Positions 44,456-55,280 of a stretch of DNA of 62,654 bases are shown in pieces. The position numbers and the translations under genes are program-made. Numbering within the stretch: position 1 is the stretch's first letter; every line of letters begins with the position of its first letter. Source of the stretch: Bacteroides caecigallinarum (lineage in GTDB: Bacteria; Bacteroidota; Bacteroidia; Bacteroidales; Bacteroidaceae); assembly GCF_021531075.1 (NCBI RefSeq), contig NZ_JADYTJ010000014.1, forward strand, positions 1-62,654, read 5' to 3'. The notes under the pieces were generated by a model. It searched no databases. It was not told the DNA's origin and worked only from the letters and a program-made list of their open reading frames with translations.

Positions 44456-45724
44456 TTACTTATTATAATTTCTCAGAACATCTTCGTACAAAGAACGTAC
44501 TTTTAGACCTACTTTTTCCCAAGTAATTCCATCGACTTCAGCTTTTCCTTCTTTCTGAAGATACTCAAACAGTGACTGATTGGTACAAATAGAATATATG
44601 GCATCTGCCATAGCATGAATGTCCCAATAATCGGTTTTAATAACTTTACTAAGAATTTCACCACAACCTGACTGCTTGGAAATAATAGAAGGTGTTCCGC
44701 ACTGCATAGCTTCCAATGGAGCTATACCGAAAGGTTCGGAAACAGAAGGCATCACAAAAACATCACTGTTCTTATAAACCTCGTAAACCTGTTTACCTTT
44801 CATAAATCCCGGGAAGTGGAAACGGTCGGCTATGCCTCGTTCCGCAACCAGATTAATCATAGCATTCAACATATCGCCGGAACCTGCCATAACGAAACGG
44901 ATGTTACGCGTACGTTTCAATACCATAGCTGCTGCTTCTACAAAATATTCCGGTCCCTTCTGCATTGTGATACGTCCCAGGAAAGTCACAATTTTCTCTT
45001 TTGAATGATCCGGACGTGGTATATCCTGATATTCCTGCGACAATGGGTAAACAGCATTATGTACGGCAAATACTTTTCTAGGGTCCTGATGATATTCATT
45101 TATCACAGTACGGCGTGTCAGCTCAGACACACACATGATACAGTCGGCATAATCCATACCATTCTTCTCAATGGAATAAACCGTAGGGTTAACTTTTCCA
45201 CGAGAGCGGTCGAAGTCTGTGGCATGCACATGAATACATAGTGGTTTTCCGCTAACCATTTTTGCATGTACCCCTGCCGGATAAGTCAGCCAGTCATGAG
45301 CATGGATTATATCGAACTCCTGCTGTCTTGCTACAACACCTGCAATAATAGAGAAATTATTAATTTCATCATGCAGATTTCCAGGATATCCTCCTGCAAA
45401 CTCCATACATCCCAAGTCATTGACATTCATGTATGAGAAATCTGCATATATCTTATCACGATAAGCATAATATTCTTCAGGAGTCATTTTTGCGTGCAGA
45501 CGAGACTTAAGATAATCGTAATTCACATCACGCCACACAATAGGCACCTGATTCATACCAACAATTTTCAGGAATCCTTCCTCGTCGCCAGTTGGTTTAG
45601 GCATACAGAATACAGTTTCAACATCGCCTTGCAAACTTAATCCCTTAGTTATACCATAGGAAGCTACAGCAAGACCACCGTATATTTTTGGAGGAAATTC
45701 CCAACCAAACATTAAAACTTTCAT
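44456..45724 (-). CDS. GT4 glycosyltransferase, probable glycogen synthase
   Basis: This 422-residue enzyme has the GT-B fold. The N-terminal half starts MKVLMFGWEFPPKIYGGLAVA and contains HAHDWLTYPAG. The C-terminal half has FLGRITMQKGPEYFVEAA and the sugar-nucleotide motif SEPFGIAPLEAMQCG, with the E-x7-E pair. Placed between a debranching enzyme (14 nt) and a GH57 hydrolase, it most likely builds alpha-1,4-glucan. The donor (ADP- or UDP-glucose) is not clear. Confidence 0.87.
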   Translation of the reverse strand: MKVLMFGWEFPPKIYGGLAVASYGITKGLSLQGDVETVFCMPKPTGDEEGFLKIVGMNQVPIVWRDVNYDYLKSRLHAKMTPEEYYAYRDKIYADFSYMNVNDLGCMEFAGGYPGNLHDEINNFSIIAGVVARQQEFDIIHAHDWLTYPAGVHAKMVSGKPLCIHVHATDFDRSRGKVNPTVYSIEKNGMDYADCIMCVSELTRRTVINEYHQDPRKVFAVHNAVYPLSQEYQDIPRPDHSKEKIVTFLGRITMQKGPEYFVEAAAMVLKRTRNIRFVMAGSGDMLNAMINLVAERGIADRFHFPGFMKGKQVYEVYKNSDVFVMPSVSEPFGIAPLEAMQCGTPSIISKQSGCGEILSKVIKTDYWDIHAMADAIYSICTNQSLFEYLQKEGKAEVDGITWEKVGLKVRSLYEDVLRNYNK

Positions 45725-45738
45725 AAACTCCTCCTTCT

Positions 45739-47682
45739 TTATTGATTCTCAAATTTATCCAACAAATACAAGCCACGAAGAATTTCCGCAACATTCATAG
45801 CAAAGGAAACAGCACCTCTACCCTTAAACGGAGGATTGCCGTCAAACAATTCTGGAAGTGTTCCAAGACAATGACACGTCATTTCATCCTCATAACTAAC
45901 AAACTGTCTCCACAAGAAAGAGATAGCGCTTCTCTTATAAATTTTCAGATAAGCCTCCATATAGAAACCTTCCAGCCAAGGCCAAGCTGTACCCTGATGG
46001 TATGCATAGTCTCTCTGCATCTGAGGTCCTACATAATTAGGATTGTAACCTCCACTCTTAGGACTCAAAGAACGAAGTCCCTTAGGAGTAAGCAGTTCCT
46101 TGGTGACGATATCAATCACACCCTTCTTCTGTTTTGCATCAAGTGGAGAATAATCGAATGCAGCGGCAAAAATCATATTAGGACGAACACTCCAGTCCAT
46201 CATATCGCCATCCACAAAATCCAGCAGATAGCCATACTCGTTCAGGAAAGTATCTATAAATGATTTTCCTGTTTTCTCGGATAAAGATTTCAAGCGGTAT
46301 GAGAATTCATTATCACCTACCTCGGCCATAATATCGGCTGTGAAACACAATGCATTATACCAAAGTGAGTTAAATTCTACTATATATCCTGTTCTTCCCA
46401 CTACAGGACGACCGTTGACTGTTGAATTCATCCATGTTATGGCATTATCTCTACCGTTTGCATAGACCAGTCCATTGTCATTTACCTGAAGATTTGGATG
46501 TCTGCCATCAAGTATATATGTCATTATATCTTTCAACAATCCTAGATATTTTTCTTTGACAGCATCCCTTGAAACCATCTTCGCATATTGCTGAATAGTC
46601 CATACAGCCCAAAGGAGAACATCCGGATGATATATCTCATAAACCTTCAATGTGGATTTCTCACCATTAATGAATGCATAGATAGCCTTAATGGCAGTTT
46701 CCATTATCATCTCAAATTTCGAGACTTCTCCAACAGACAATGTAAGACCAGGCAATGAAACAAACATATCTCTGGCACGACACTTAAACCAAGGATAACC
46801 AGCCAATATGTAGGATTCACCATTCTGTTTATTCAAGAATTGATGCGCAGCATTTATAAGACAGTTCTTGAAATCTTTTCTAGGTGTTCTCTGTTCTGCT
46901 TCATCAGCAAACAGCTGATTCAGTCCTGAAGTATCCACAGAAGATATACCGCCTGAGAATGTTACACTCTCACCCTTATTTATTTTAAATTCAAAATAAC
47001 CGGGAACGTATAAATCTTCATTGAAATCATATCCACGCTCCTGCTCCTTAGGATACTCAATACCTCTGTACCAGTCTGGCAGGAAATGGAATTCATTTTC
47101 TTTACTGAACTGCATATACAATTCAGGATAGCCAGGATACATACATGTCTTTATTCCATTGTCTATGACATCGTATTTTCTACTGGCTTGTGAATTCTCG
47201 TGTGTGTATTCCCTTACACTTCTGAAGGCTAAATAAGGACGTAATCTCAATGTAGTTTCAGAGTGTGCATCAACCAATGTATATCTGATAAGAATTCGAT
47301 TTTCATGATGCACAAAAACTTTTTCTTTCTTTAAGACAACTCCACCTACCCTATACCAAGTTGTAGGTACTTTCTCACACTCATACTCACGTATATACTT
47401 ATGACCGCGCGGACTAAAATTATCACCATGATATTTATGGAGGCCTAAATTGAATTCTGCTCCATGTTGAATTACAGTTTCATCCATTGCCGATAATAGA
47501 ACATGATTTTCATCATCAAGTCCTGGCACTGGTATTACTAATAATCCATGATACTTGCGAGTATTACAGTCTACAATTGTAGAACAATGGTAAGCTCCTG
47601 AACGATTTGTACGAAGAATCTCGCGCGGTAAAGATTCCTCCAGATTCGTCATAAGAGTTTTATCAAAACGTAAATAACTCAT
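45739..47682 (-). CDS. Glycogen debranching enzyme (GH133 amylo-alpha-1,6-glucosidase)
   Basis: This 647-residue protein has the bacterial N-terminal domain (SYLRFDKTLMTNLEESLPREILRTNRSGAYHCSTI) and a C-terminal (alpha/alpha)6 glucosidase domain: LAGYPWFKCRARDMFVSLPGL, ITWMNSTVNGRPVVGRTGYIVEFNSLWYNAL and DYAYHQGTAWPWLEGFY. It removes branch stubs from glycogen. It is the first gene of the three-gene glycogen operon. Confidence 0.93.
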   Translation of the reverse strand: MSYLRFDKTLMTNLEESLPREILRTNRSGAYHCSTIVDCNTRKYHGLLVIPVPGLDDENHVLLSAMDETVIQHGAEFNLGLHKYHGDNFSPRGHKYIREYECEKVPTTWYRVGGVVLKKEKVFVHHENRILIRYTLVDAHSETTLRLRPYLAFRSVREYTHENSQASRKYDVIDNGIKTCMYPGYPELYMQFSKENEFHFLPDWYRGIEYPKEQERGYDFNEDLYVPGYFEFKINKGESVTFSGGISSVDTSGLNQLFADEAEQRTPRKDFKNCLINAAHQFLNKQNGESYILAGYPWFKCRARDMFVSLPGLTLSVGEVSKFEMIMETAIKAIYAFINGEKSTLKVYEIYHPDVLLWAVWTIQQYAKMVSRDAVKEKYLGLLKDIMTYILDGRHPNLQVNDNGLVYANGRDNAITWMNSTVNGRPVVGRTGYIVEFNSLWYNALCFTADIMAEVGDNEFSYRLKSLSEKTGKSFIDTFLNEYGYLLDFVDGDMMDWSVRPNMIFAAAFDYSPLDAKQKKGVIDIVTKELLTPKGLRSLSPKSGGYNPNYVGPQMQRDYAYHQGTAWPWLEGFYMEAYLKIYKRSAISFLWRQFVSYEDEMTCHCLGTLPELFDGNPPFKGRGAVSFAMNVAEILRGLYLLDKFENQ

Positions 47683-47881
47683 AGATGTTATATTAAGGTT
47701 ATTAAATAGTTCAATAAATATGTTATAAATTTCACCCCAAAATTAGTAATTAAAAAATCAAATCAAAACGTAAAACTCGTTTTTTTTCAAAAATAATTTC
47801 TTTTCACAATGAAATATCTTTTTTAATGGAAAATACAGTAACAAACATGTTATAGGGCAGTATATACAGATAGCAAAACAA

Positions 47882-47909
47882 AAAATCCTGAGTCTAGACT
47901 CAGGATTTT
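47882..47909 (-). terminator. serS terminator
   Basis: A perfect palindrome AAAATCCTGAGTC/TAGA/CTCAGGATTTT-like lies 13 nt after the serS stop, with A/T runs on both sides; it would work in either direction. Confidence 0.75.
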
Positions 47910-47921
47910 CACAATTTATAA

Positions 47922-49196
47922 TTAATCGATAATATCGAAACCACAATAAGGAACCAAAGCTTTAGGTATCCTTATGCCATCTGGAGTTTGATTGTTCTCC
48001 AACAAAGCAGCAACTATTCTAGGTAAAGCTAAAGCAGAACCGTTTAATGTATGACAAAGTTCAGTCTTCTTGTCTGCATTCCTAAATCGGCACTTCAAAC
48101 GATTTGCCTGATATGTATCAAAATTAGAAACAGAACTTACTTCCAACCATCTCTGCTGAGCCTCTGAATAAACCTCGAAATCATAACAGATAGCCGCAGT
48201 AAAACTCATATCGCCACCGCACAAGCGAAGTATTCTATATGGAAGTTCCAACTTCTGCAACAATCCTTCTACATGATCCAACATTTCCTGATGAGACTGT
48301 TTTGAATGTTCAGGTTTGTCTATTCTTACCAACTCTACCTTTGAGAATTCATGCAAACGGTTCAAACCACGTACATCTTTACCATATGAACCAGCTTCGC
48401 GACGGAAACATTGAGTATACGCACAATTCTTTATTGGAAGCTGTTTTTCATCAAGAATTACATCTCTATAAATATTTGTAACAGGAACTTCTGCAGTAGG
48501 TATCAGATACAAATCGTCAAGATTGCAGTGATACATCTGACCTTCCTTGTCTGGTAACTGACCTGTACCATAACCTGAAGCAGCATTTACAACTGTAGGT
48601 GGCATGATTTCCTCATATCCTGAAGCACGGGCCTCATCAAGGAAAAAATTAATAAGGGCTCTCTGCAATCTTGCTCCTTTACCCTTATATACGGGGAAAC
48701 CTGCACCAGTTATTTTTACTCCCAAATCAAAATCTATCAAATCATATTTCTTTGCTAGTTCCCAATGTGGCAATGCATTTTTAGGAAGTTCTGTTTCCAT
48801 ACCTCCCTGTTTTACCACAACATTGTCCTCGGCACATGAACCTTCAGGAACCTCGTCATATGGTACATTAGGAATAGTATACAATATTTCCTGCATTTCC
48901 TCAGAAGCCTTATCCATTTCAGCCTGCAGTGTTTTGCTTGCATCCTTGAATTCTGCCACTTTATTTTTTGCAGCCTCTGCTTCTTCTTTCTTGCCTTCCT
49001 TCATCAACATTCCGATACTTTTGGAAAGTGAATTCACCTCAGCAAGATTTCTATCTAGTTGATTCTGAGCATTACGTCTTCTGTCATTGCATTCCAACAC
49101 TTTTGCTATGGCCTCTTTTGCATTAGTAAAATGCTTTTTCTCAAGTCCACGAATTACCTTGTCGGTATCTTCTGTAATTTGTTTAATAGTGAGCAT
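47922..49196 (-). CDS. serS: Seryl-tRNA synthetase
   Basis: SerRS, 424 residues, is a class II synthetase. The N-terminal long coiled-coil arm (about 30-110, RRNAQNQLDRNLAEVN...KAEAEAAKNK) grips tRNA-Ser. Motif 2 is in CFRREAGSYGKDVRGLNRLHEF and motif 3 in NGSALALPRIVAALLE. The length is normal. It is a single gene with a promoter-like box at 49236-49243. Confidence 0.96.
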   Translation of the reverse strand: MLTIKQITEDTDKVIRGLEKKHFTNAKEAIAKVLECNDRRRNAQNQLDRNLAEVNSLSKSIGMLMKEGKKEEAEAAKNKVAEFKDASKTLQAEMDKASEEMQEILYTIPNVPYDEVPEGSCAEDNVVVKQGGMETELPKNALPHWELAKKYDLIDFDLGVKITGAGFPVYKGKGARLQRALINFFLDEARASGYEEIMPPTVVNAASGYGTGQLPDKEGQMYHCNLDDLYLIPTAEVPVTNIYRDVILDEKQLPIKNCAYTQCFRREAGSYGKDVRGLNRLHEFSKVELVRIDKPEHSKQSHQEMLDHVEGLLQKLELPYRILRLCGGDMSFTAAICYDFEVYSEAQQRWLEVSSVSNFDTYQANRLKCRFRNADKKTELCHTLNGSALALPRIVAALLENNQTPDGIRIPKALVPYCGFDIID

Positions 49197-49235
49197 ATTT
49201 CTGTACTTTTATAAACGTTCCATGTAAAAGATGTG

Positions 49236-49243
49236 CAAAGATA
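49236..49243 (-). promoter_or_regulatory. Candidate serS promoter
   Basis: Minus-strand TATCTTTG, 40 nt upstream of the start, fits TAnnTTTG; the -33 box is not clear. Confidence 0.45.
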
Positions 49244-49284
49244 TATTTTTTTTGTCAATTATACAGTGAGACTTAAGTTTTTAA

Positions 49285-50496
49285 TCAGAAAACAGGCAAA
49301 GTATAGACCAATCCCAGCGAAACACGTTGTTGATTATAGCTCTGGGCTCCATACATCCTTGCTTTCTCTGTAAGATGTGTGTTTTTATGAAGCAAATGAA
49401 GATATACTATAAGTTCGCTGTCCGACATTGGATAATATTCGGCACAAAGCTGAACATTCCACGTTCTTCTATAGTTTCCTGCCTGAAACTCCTCAGAAGA
49501 CTTATAAACATTACCTAATTCATAAGCTCCCTTAACATATAGATTAAGATGCGGAGATACCCTATAATCTAAATTTGCTATTGTAGTGAAATACTCTACA
49601 TTCTCAGCTGTTACCGCACGATTATTGCCAGTATCATAAACAGAGGTAACCAATCCTTTTGAGTCAAGTCCTTCGCGCGAATACATAAAATCTATATATC
49701 CCAGAAAAGGTTTCTTGTCCCATACGTTTCCACAAGTAAAATAGAAAATGTTTTTACCTTTTGCCAACTGACCGTATGACAATGAATATCTTAACTGCAT
49801 GGCCCGGTCTACAAAATATCCATCCCAATTCACTGTTCCAAGCACAGGTATTTTTGAATCCTCAATACCATCTGGCAATTCATACATAAACTGGTCTTCA
49901 ATAGTAGAATTCCTATTGTTTGTGACCTGGAAGTTTAACATCTGATTATCATTAATATTATAAGCCATATTAACTCCCACCTGATAAGCGGGTATAGTAT
50001 TATTGAAATCAGAATAATGTCTTACCTTTATAGCATTTACCCAACATTCATATCCACTGAACTGTACTGGCTGTTTACCTGCTGTGAGATGCCAACGGTC
50101 ATTAAATTGCCACCCCACCATAGCCAATTCAACAGACCCGGCCAAATTATCCAATGGAATATTAGGATTTGTATATTTATTAAACGACTGCCTGAAATGA
50201 TACGAGAACTTATCCCTGAATGCTCCAAGAACCTCCAGCCTTACACGGTGTACCTTGAATGCCATATTATCTAAAACGCCATTAGTAAATGCAGCATCTG
50301 CAGCTGTACAGAACTGTATATTCATATTGGCCCAGTCTATATCACGTTTACCGTCAGTAACACGTTGAAGCAAAGTTTTTTCATCAGCAGGCACCAAAGA
50401 ATGTTCTTGAGCATTTACACTGACACTTATTCCACTGGATAGCAACAATATCAGAACCGGCAAATAACAGAAACCGGATGAAAAAATTCTAAACAT
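49285..50496 (-). CDS. Outer-membrane porin of the OprO/OprP phosphate-selective family
   Basis: This beta-barrel protein has about 403 residues from the ATG at 50496 (MFRIFSSGF); a start at 50526 adds ten residues before the signal peptide. The signal peptide ends near VNAQ. The barrel has alternating strands such as KVHRVRLEVLGAF, WQFNDRWHLTAGKQPVQFSG, LDYRVSPHLNLYVKGAYELGN and the C-terminal QRVSLGLVYTLPVF with a final phenylalanine. The family takes up phosphate or other anions. No pho-type context is seen, so the substrate is open. Confidence 0.82.
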   Translation of the reverse strand: MFRIFSSGFCYLPVLILLLSSGISVSVNAQEHSLVPADEKTLLQRVTDGKRDIDWANMNIQFCTAADAAFTNGVLDNMAFKVHRVRLEVLGAFRDKFSYHFRQSFNKYTNPNIPLDNLAGSVELAMVGWQFNDRWHLTAGKQPVQFSGYECWVNAIKVRHYSDFNNTIPAYQVGVNMAYNINDNQMLNFQVTNNRNSTIEDQFMYELPDGIEDSKIPVLGTVNWDGYFVDRAMQLRYSLSYGQLAKGKNIFYFTCGNVWDKKPFLGYIDFMYSREGLDSKGLVTSVYDTGNNRAVTAENVEYFTTIANLDYRVSPHLNLYVKGAYELGNVYKSSEEFQAGNYRRTWNVQLCAEYYPMSDSELIVYLHLLHKNTHLTEKARMYGAQSYNQQRVSLGLVYTLPVF

Positions 50497-50560
50497 AAAA
50501 ATAAATTGATTATTATCATTCAACAACGGTGTATCATCAAATGTTCAATCAGAAAGATTT

Positions 50561-51493
50561 TTATCGCGGTATTATCAATGTCAGCGCTTCAGGCATTATG
50601 GCAACTTCAAAAGGATAATGCTTATCTGTCCATATACGTCCGTCAATACTGATCTCGGCATTTCTAGCACGTAATACCTTTACAGCTTTTGTTCTGTATG
50701 GTTTTACTATCTTATGATTCAATAATCTCCCCTGCTGAAGCATCCACAACCCTGAAATAAGTTCCCTCAGCTGTGGCCTGTATATAACAGAAACATCCAA
50801 CCATCCGTTATATGGCACTGCACTTGGAGTAAGTCCGTATCCTCTGCAACTACCTATACAAACGGCCATAATTCTACCTCTGATATGCTCATTATTGAGT
50901 TTTATGTGCATTCTGTGCAGCTTTCGTTCAAAGGCAACAAGAATCAAAGAAGATAAATATGATATCAAAGGAATTCCCCAAAAACGTTTCGTTTCATTTG
51001 TTATCATCACAATTTTGGCACCCAAGCCCATATATACAGCATTCAGAAAATACCTTCTGTTATGAGTATCCCCATTATAATATCCAAATGTTCCGACGTC
51101 CACTTTCCTCAAACGTTTGTTTATCAGAACATCTACAGCTCCTTTATAATCATCAGAATCGAGCCCCCAATATTTTGCAAAATCATTTCCTACGCCGTTT
51201 GGGATAATCCCAAAAGCTATTGAAAGCTTATCCTCCACATCAGCCTGCATAATGCCATTCACTGCATCATTTATTGCTCCATCTCCTCCTACTACAACAA
51301 TAGTCCTATAGCCATTATTGGCCATTGTCTTAGCCAAACGTTCCACAGAGCCAAAACCTTCCGACTGGACATAATCATACATAACATTCTGACTATCCAT
51401 ATACTCACGAATCTTAGCCCACCTTTTCTGTGCTTTTTTACTTCCGGCTTTGGGATTATAGATTACTCCCCATCTGTTAGGTTCTACTGCCAT
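50561..51493 (-). CDS. Diacylglycerol/sphingosine-type lipid kinase
   Basis: This 310-residue protein belongs to the DAGK catalytic family. It shows the start IYNPKAGSKKAQ, the nucleotide site VVVGGDGAIND (G69-G70-D71-G72), GIIPNGVGNDFAK and the C-terminal RNAEISIDGRIW. Bacteroides make sphingolipids, so a sphingoid or glycerolipid substrate is possible; sequence alone cannot tell. It lies 50 nt after miaA and may share its transcript. Confidence 0.85.
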   Translation of the reverse strand: MAVEPNRWGVIYNPKAGSKKAQKRWAKIREYMDSQNVMYDYVQSEGFGSVERLAKTMANNGYRTIVVVGGDGAINDAVNGIMQADVEDKLSIAFGIIPNGVGNDFAKYWGLDSDDYKGAVDVLINKRLRKVDVGTFGYYNGDTHNRRYFLNAVYMGLGAKIVMITNETKRFWGIPLISYLSSLILVAFERKLHRMHIKLNNEHIRGRIMAVCIGSCRGYGLTPSAVPYNGWLDVSVIYRPQLRELISGLWMLQQGRLLNHKIVKPYRTKAVKVLRARNAEISIDGRIWTDKHYPFEVAIMPEALTLIIPR

Positions 51494-51543
51494 AAATTTA
51501 TTTTTTATATTATACTAATAATTCGGGACTTGTCACTTATACT

Positions 51544-52458
51544 TTATGCATCCATCAGATGTCGGATAGCATCAATTTTCTGCTTAATACTCCATTCAGC
51601 ATTAATCCAGTTTATGACGAATCCTCTTCTCTCCATACCCCGGAACCATGTCATCTGACGTTTTGCAAACTGATGTATAGCTATTTCCAGCTGCGAACAC
51701 ATATACTCATATTTCATTGCACCCGTGACATAGAGTGTAAGATATTTATATTCCAAACCGTAATAGATAAGGTCCTCTGCAGGAATTCCTGAGTCCAACA
51801 GTTTTTTTACCTCATCCACCATCCCTTCGTCAAGCCTTTGCCGCAAACGGTTGGATATTTTTTCTCTTCTTAATTCACGGTCAATGTCAACTCCAATTAT
51901 TAAACTATTAAAAGCAGGAAAACTGCGTGCCTCTACATTATTTTTCAAATAATATTCTTCAATTTCTATAGCTCTTATAGCACGTTTTGCAGTATCAACG
52001 TCTGTAGAGTTATGTAGCTTCTTATATTTTGACAGAATATCAATAAGTTCATCCAAAGATTTATCAGCAAGTTTTTCCCTTAATTCCTTATTTTCAGGCA
52101 CAGGTATAAGTTTATACCCCTTCAACACAGACTCAATATACATACCCGTACCGCCACACAATATAGCATCGTGTCCTCTGGACTTTATATCCTGAAATGC
52201 ACTTAAAAAATCTCTTTGGAATTCAAACACATTATATTTATAACCTGGATCTGCAATATCAATCAGATGATACGGTACTTGATATCCGTCTACTACATAA
52301 TCTTTCAAATCCTTTCCTGTACCAATATCCATTCCACGATATATCTGCCTACTGTCTCCACTAATAATCTCTGCACCTATTTCTTTAGCCAAAGAAGCTG
52401 CAAGAGGCGTTTTACCGGATGCCGTAGGTCCCAATATGGTTATAAAATCATATTTCAT
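51544..52458 (-). CDS. miaA: tRNA dimethylallyltransferase
   Basis: MiaA, 304 residues, adds an isoprenoid group to A37 of tRNAs that read U-starting codons. The P-loop is GPTASGKT (10-17), with SGDSRQIYRGMDIGTGKDL after it, and MTWFRGMERRGFVINW near the end. Residues differ from the E. coli form (GTGKD where the usual is GTAKP), which fits the second MiaA type known in Bacteroidetes. The gene has a promoter-like box at 52496. Confidence 0.88.
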   Translation of the reverse strand: MKYDFITILGPTASGKTPLAASLAKEIGAEIISGDSRQIYRGMDIGTGKDLKDYVVDGYQVPYHLIDIADPGYKYNVFEFQRDFLSAFQDIKSRGHDAILCGGTGMYIESVLKGYKLIPVPENKELREKLADKSLDELIDILSKYKKLHNSTDVDTAKRAIRAIEIEEYYLKNNVEARSFPAFNSLIIGVDIDRELRREKISNRLRQRLDEGMVDEVKKLLDSGIPAEDLIYYGLEYKYLTLYVTGAMKYEYMCSQLEIAIHQFAKRQMTWFRGMERRGFVINWINAEWSIKQKIDAIRHLMDA

Positions 52459-52495
52459 AGAGTTATAAAATTAGTTTTCCTTTCATTTATATCTA

Positions 52496-52503
52496 CAAAG
52501 ATA
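52496..52503 (-). promoter_or_regulatory. Candidate miaA promoter
   Basis: Minus-strand TATCTTTG lies 38 nt before the miaA start; a TTTG lies 21 nt further up (52525-52528). Confidence 0.5.
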
Positions 52504-52540
52504 GCTTATTTTACATTAAAGATACAAAAAGAGAACAAAA

Positions 52541-52573
52541 AAAGAGCCACCTTGAAAATCAAGGCAGCTCTTT
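52541..52573 (-). terminator. gapA terminator
   Basis: AAAGAGCTGCCTTGA pairs with TCAAGGTGGCTCTTT (one mismatch) on the minus strand, and T residues follow. It lies 23 nt after the gapA stop. Confidence 0.85.
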
Positions 52574-52595
52574 ATATTTGGTTTCGTATTACTTA

Positions 52596-53750
<1,155 letters not shown>

Positions 53751-53872
53751 TTAGTAAAAAAAACACTTATTTCCCGTACTTAGAAGAAGTTTATTTTATT
53801 GTTGTTACATATTATCCCGTTTTTGCAATCTGTAGTATACAAAATCGACATTTAATAAAGTATAGACATTCT

Positions 53873-54640
53873 TTATCTCATGCCCCTAGCCTTGTATATA
53901 CGTTCTTTTGCGTTATTAATATCCTGAAGTTTTTCTTCGGCTGCCTTTCTTATATCCTCTCCCAATGTAGCTACCCTATCAGGATGGTGCTTCAGGACCA
54001 TTTTCTTGTAAGCCGAACGAATTTCTTCATCCGATGCATTCGGTGAAACTTCAAGCACCTTATATGCCTCATCCAGAGATTTACCTCTCATATTAAGCAT
54101 TGATTCCACTTCCTGATATGACAGTCCCATAGCCAGAGCAACTTCTTTCAATGCTTCAATCTCTTCCACACATACATTACCATCGCTTTGAGCTATCTGT
54201 GTAAGAAAGCGCAATAGCTGAAGACGTTCCTCATACGACATATTTGAAGCAATCTGTGCTCCACATTCGTGTATGGTATTCTTAAAAGCCATTGGATTCG
54301 ATTTGTCCATCTGTTTTCTTTGTTCAAACAGATTTAACAGTATCTGCTCGCCCTCAGAAACAGCCACCTCACCAAAATTGTTTCTCAGGAATTTCCTTAC
54401 AAATTCCATTTCGCTATGCATAATTCTGCCATCTGCACGTATTATATACGATGCCATCACAAGCATAGAGAACAAGAAACTATTTCTTTGTCCGGCATAT
54501 TCATTCTGAACATCCGTTCCCTCTATCGTATTATCATTTGCGTTGTCAAATAATGAACCTATGGCAAATCCAGCCAAAGCTCCCAAAGGTCCCATAGTAA
54601 CAAAACCCATAAGACCACCTATCCATTTTCCGTATCCCAT
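53873..54640 (-). CDS. TerB and J-domain protein (DjlA-like co-chaperone)
   Basis: This 255-residue protein has an N-terminal glycine-rich hydrophobic part (GGLMGFVTMGPLGALAGFAIGSLFD, 8-32), likely membrane linked. A TerB domain covers about 50-165 (LVMASYIIRADGRIMHSEMEFVRKFLR and TQIAQSDGNVCVEEIEAL, two acidic metal-like sites). A C-terminal J domain follows (YKVLEVSPNASDEEIRSAYKKMV and the HPD motif). The order matches DjlA, a DnaK co-chaperone. It is a single gene. Confidence 0.88.
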   Translation of the reverse strand: MGYGKWIGGLMGFVTMGPLGALAGFAIGSLFDNANDNTIEGTDVQNEYAGQRNSFLFSMLVMASYIIRADGRIMHSEMEFVRKFLRNNFGEVAVSEGEQILLNLFEQRKQMDKSNPMAFKNTIHECGAQIASNMSYEERLQLLRFLTQIAQSDGNVCVEEIEALKEVALAMGLSYQEVESMLNMRGKSLDEAYKVLEVSPNASDEEIRSAYKKMVLKHHPDRVATLGEDIRKAAEEKLQDINNAKERIYKARGMR

Positions 54641-54707
54641 ATTATTCTATATTTTTACATTTCGGGACAAAGTTATAAAAAAACTTCTTATCCACAAGAA
54701 TATAGAA

Positions 54708-54738
54708 AAAGCTGCCCCAATAAGATTGAGACAGCTTT
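54708..54738 (-). terminator. Terminator of the V-ATPase operon
   Basis: AAAGCTGTCTCAAT pairs with ATTGGGGCAGCTTT on the minus strand (one mismatch), then TTTTT-rich sequence. It lies 24 nt after subunit K. Confidence 0.75.
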
Positions 54739-54761
54739 AAGTATAAATCAGTATTAAAATA

Positions 54762-55229
<468 letters not shown>

Positions 55230-55280
55230 TCAAAAGTTTTGTTATTTATTATTTTTCAATTTATATACGCGAAATACTTT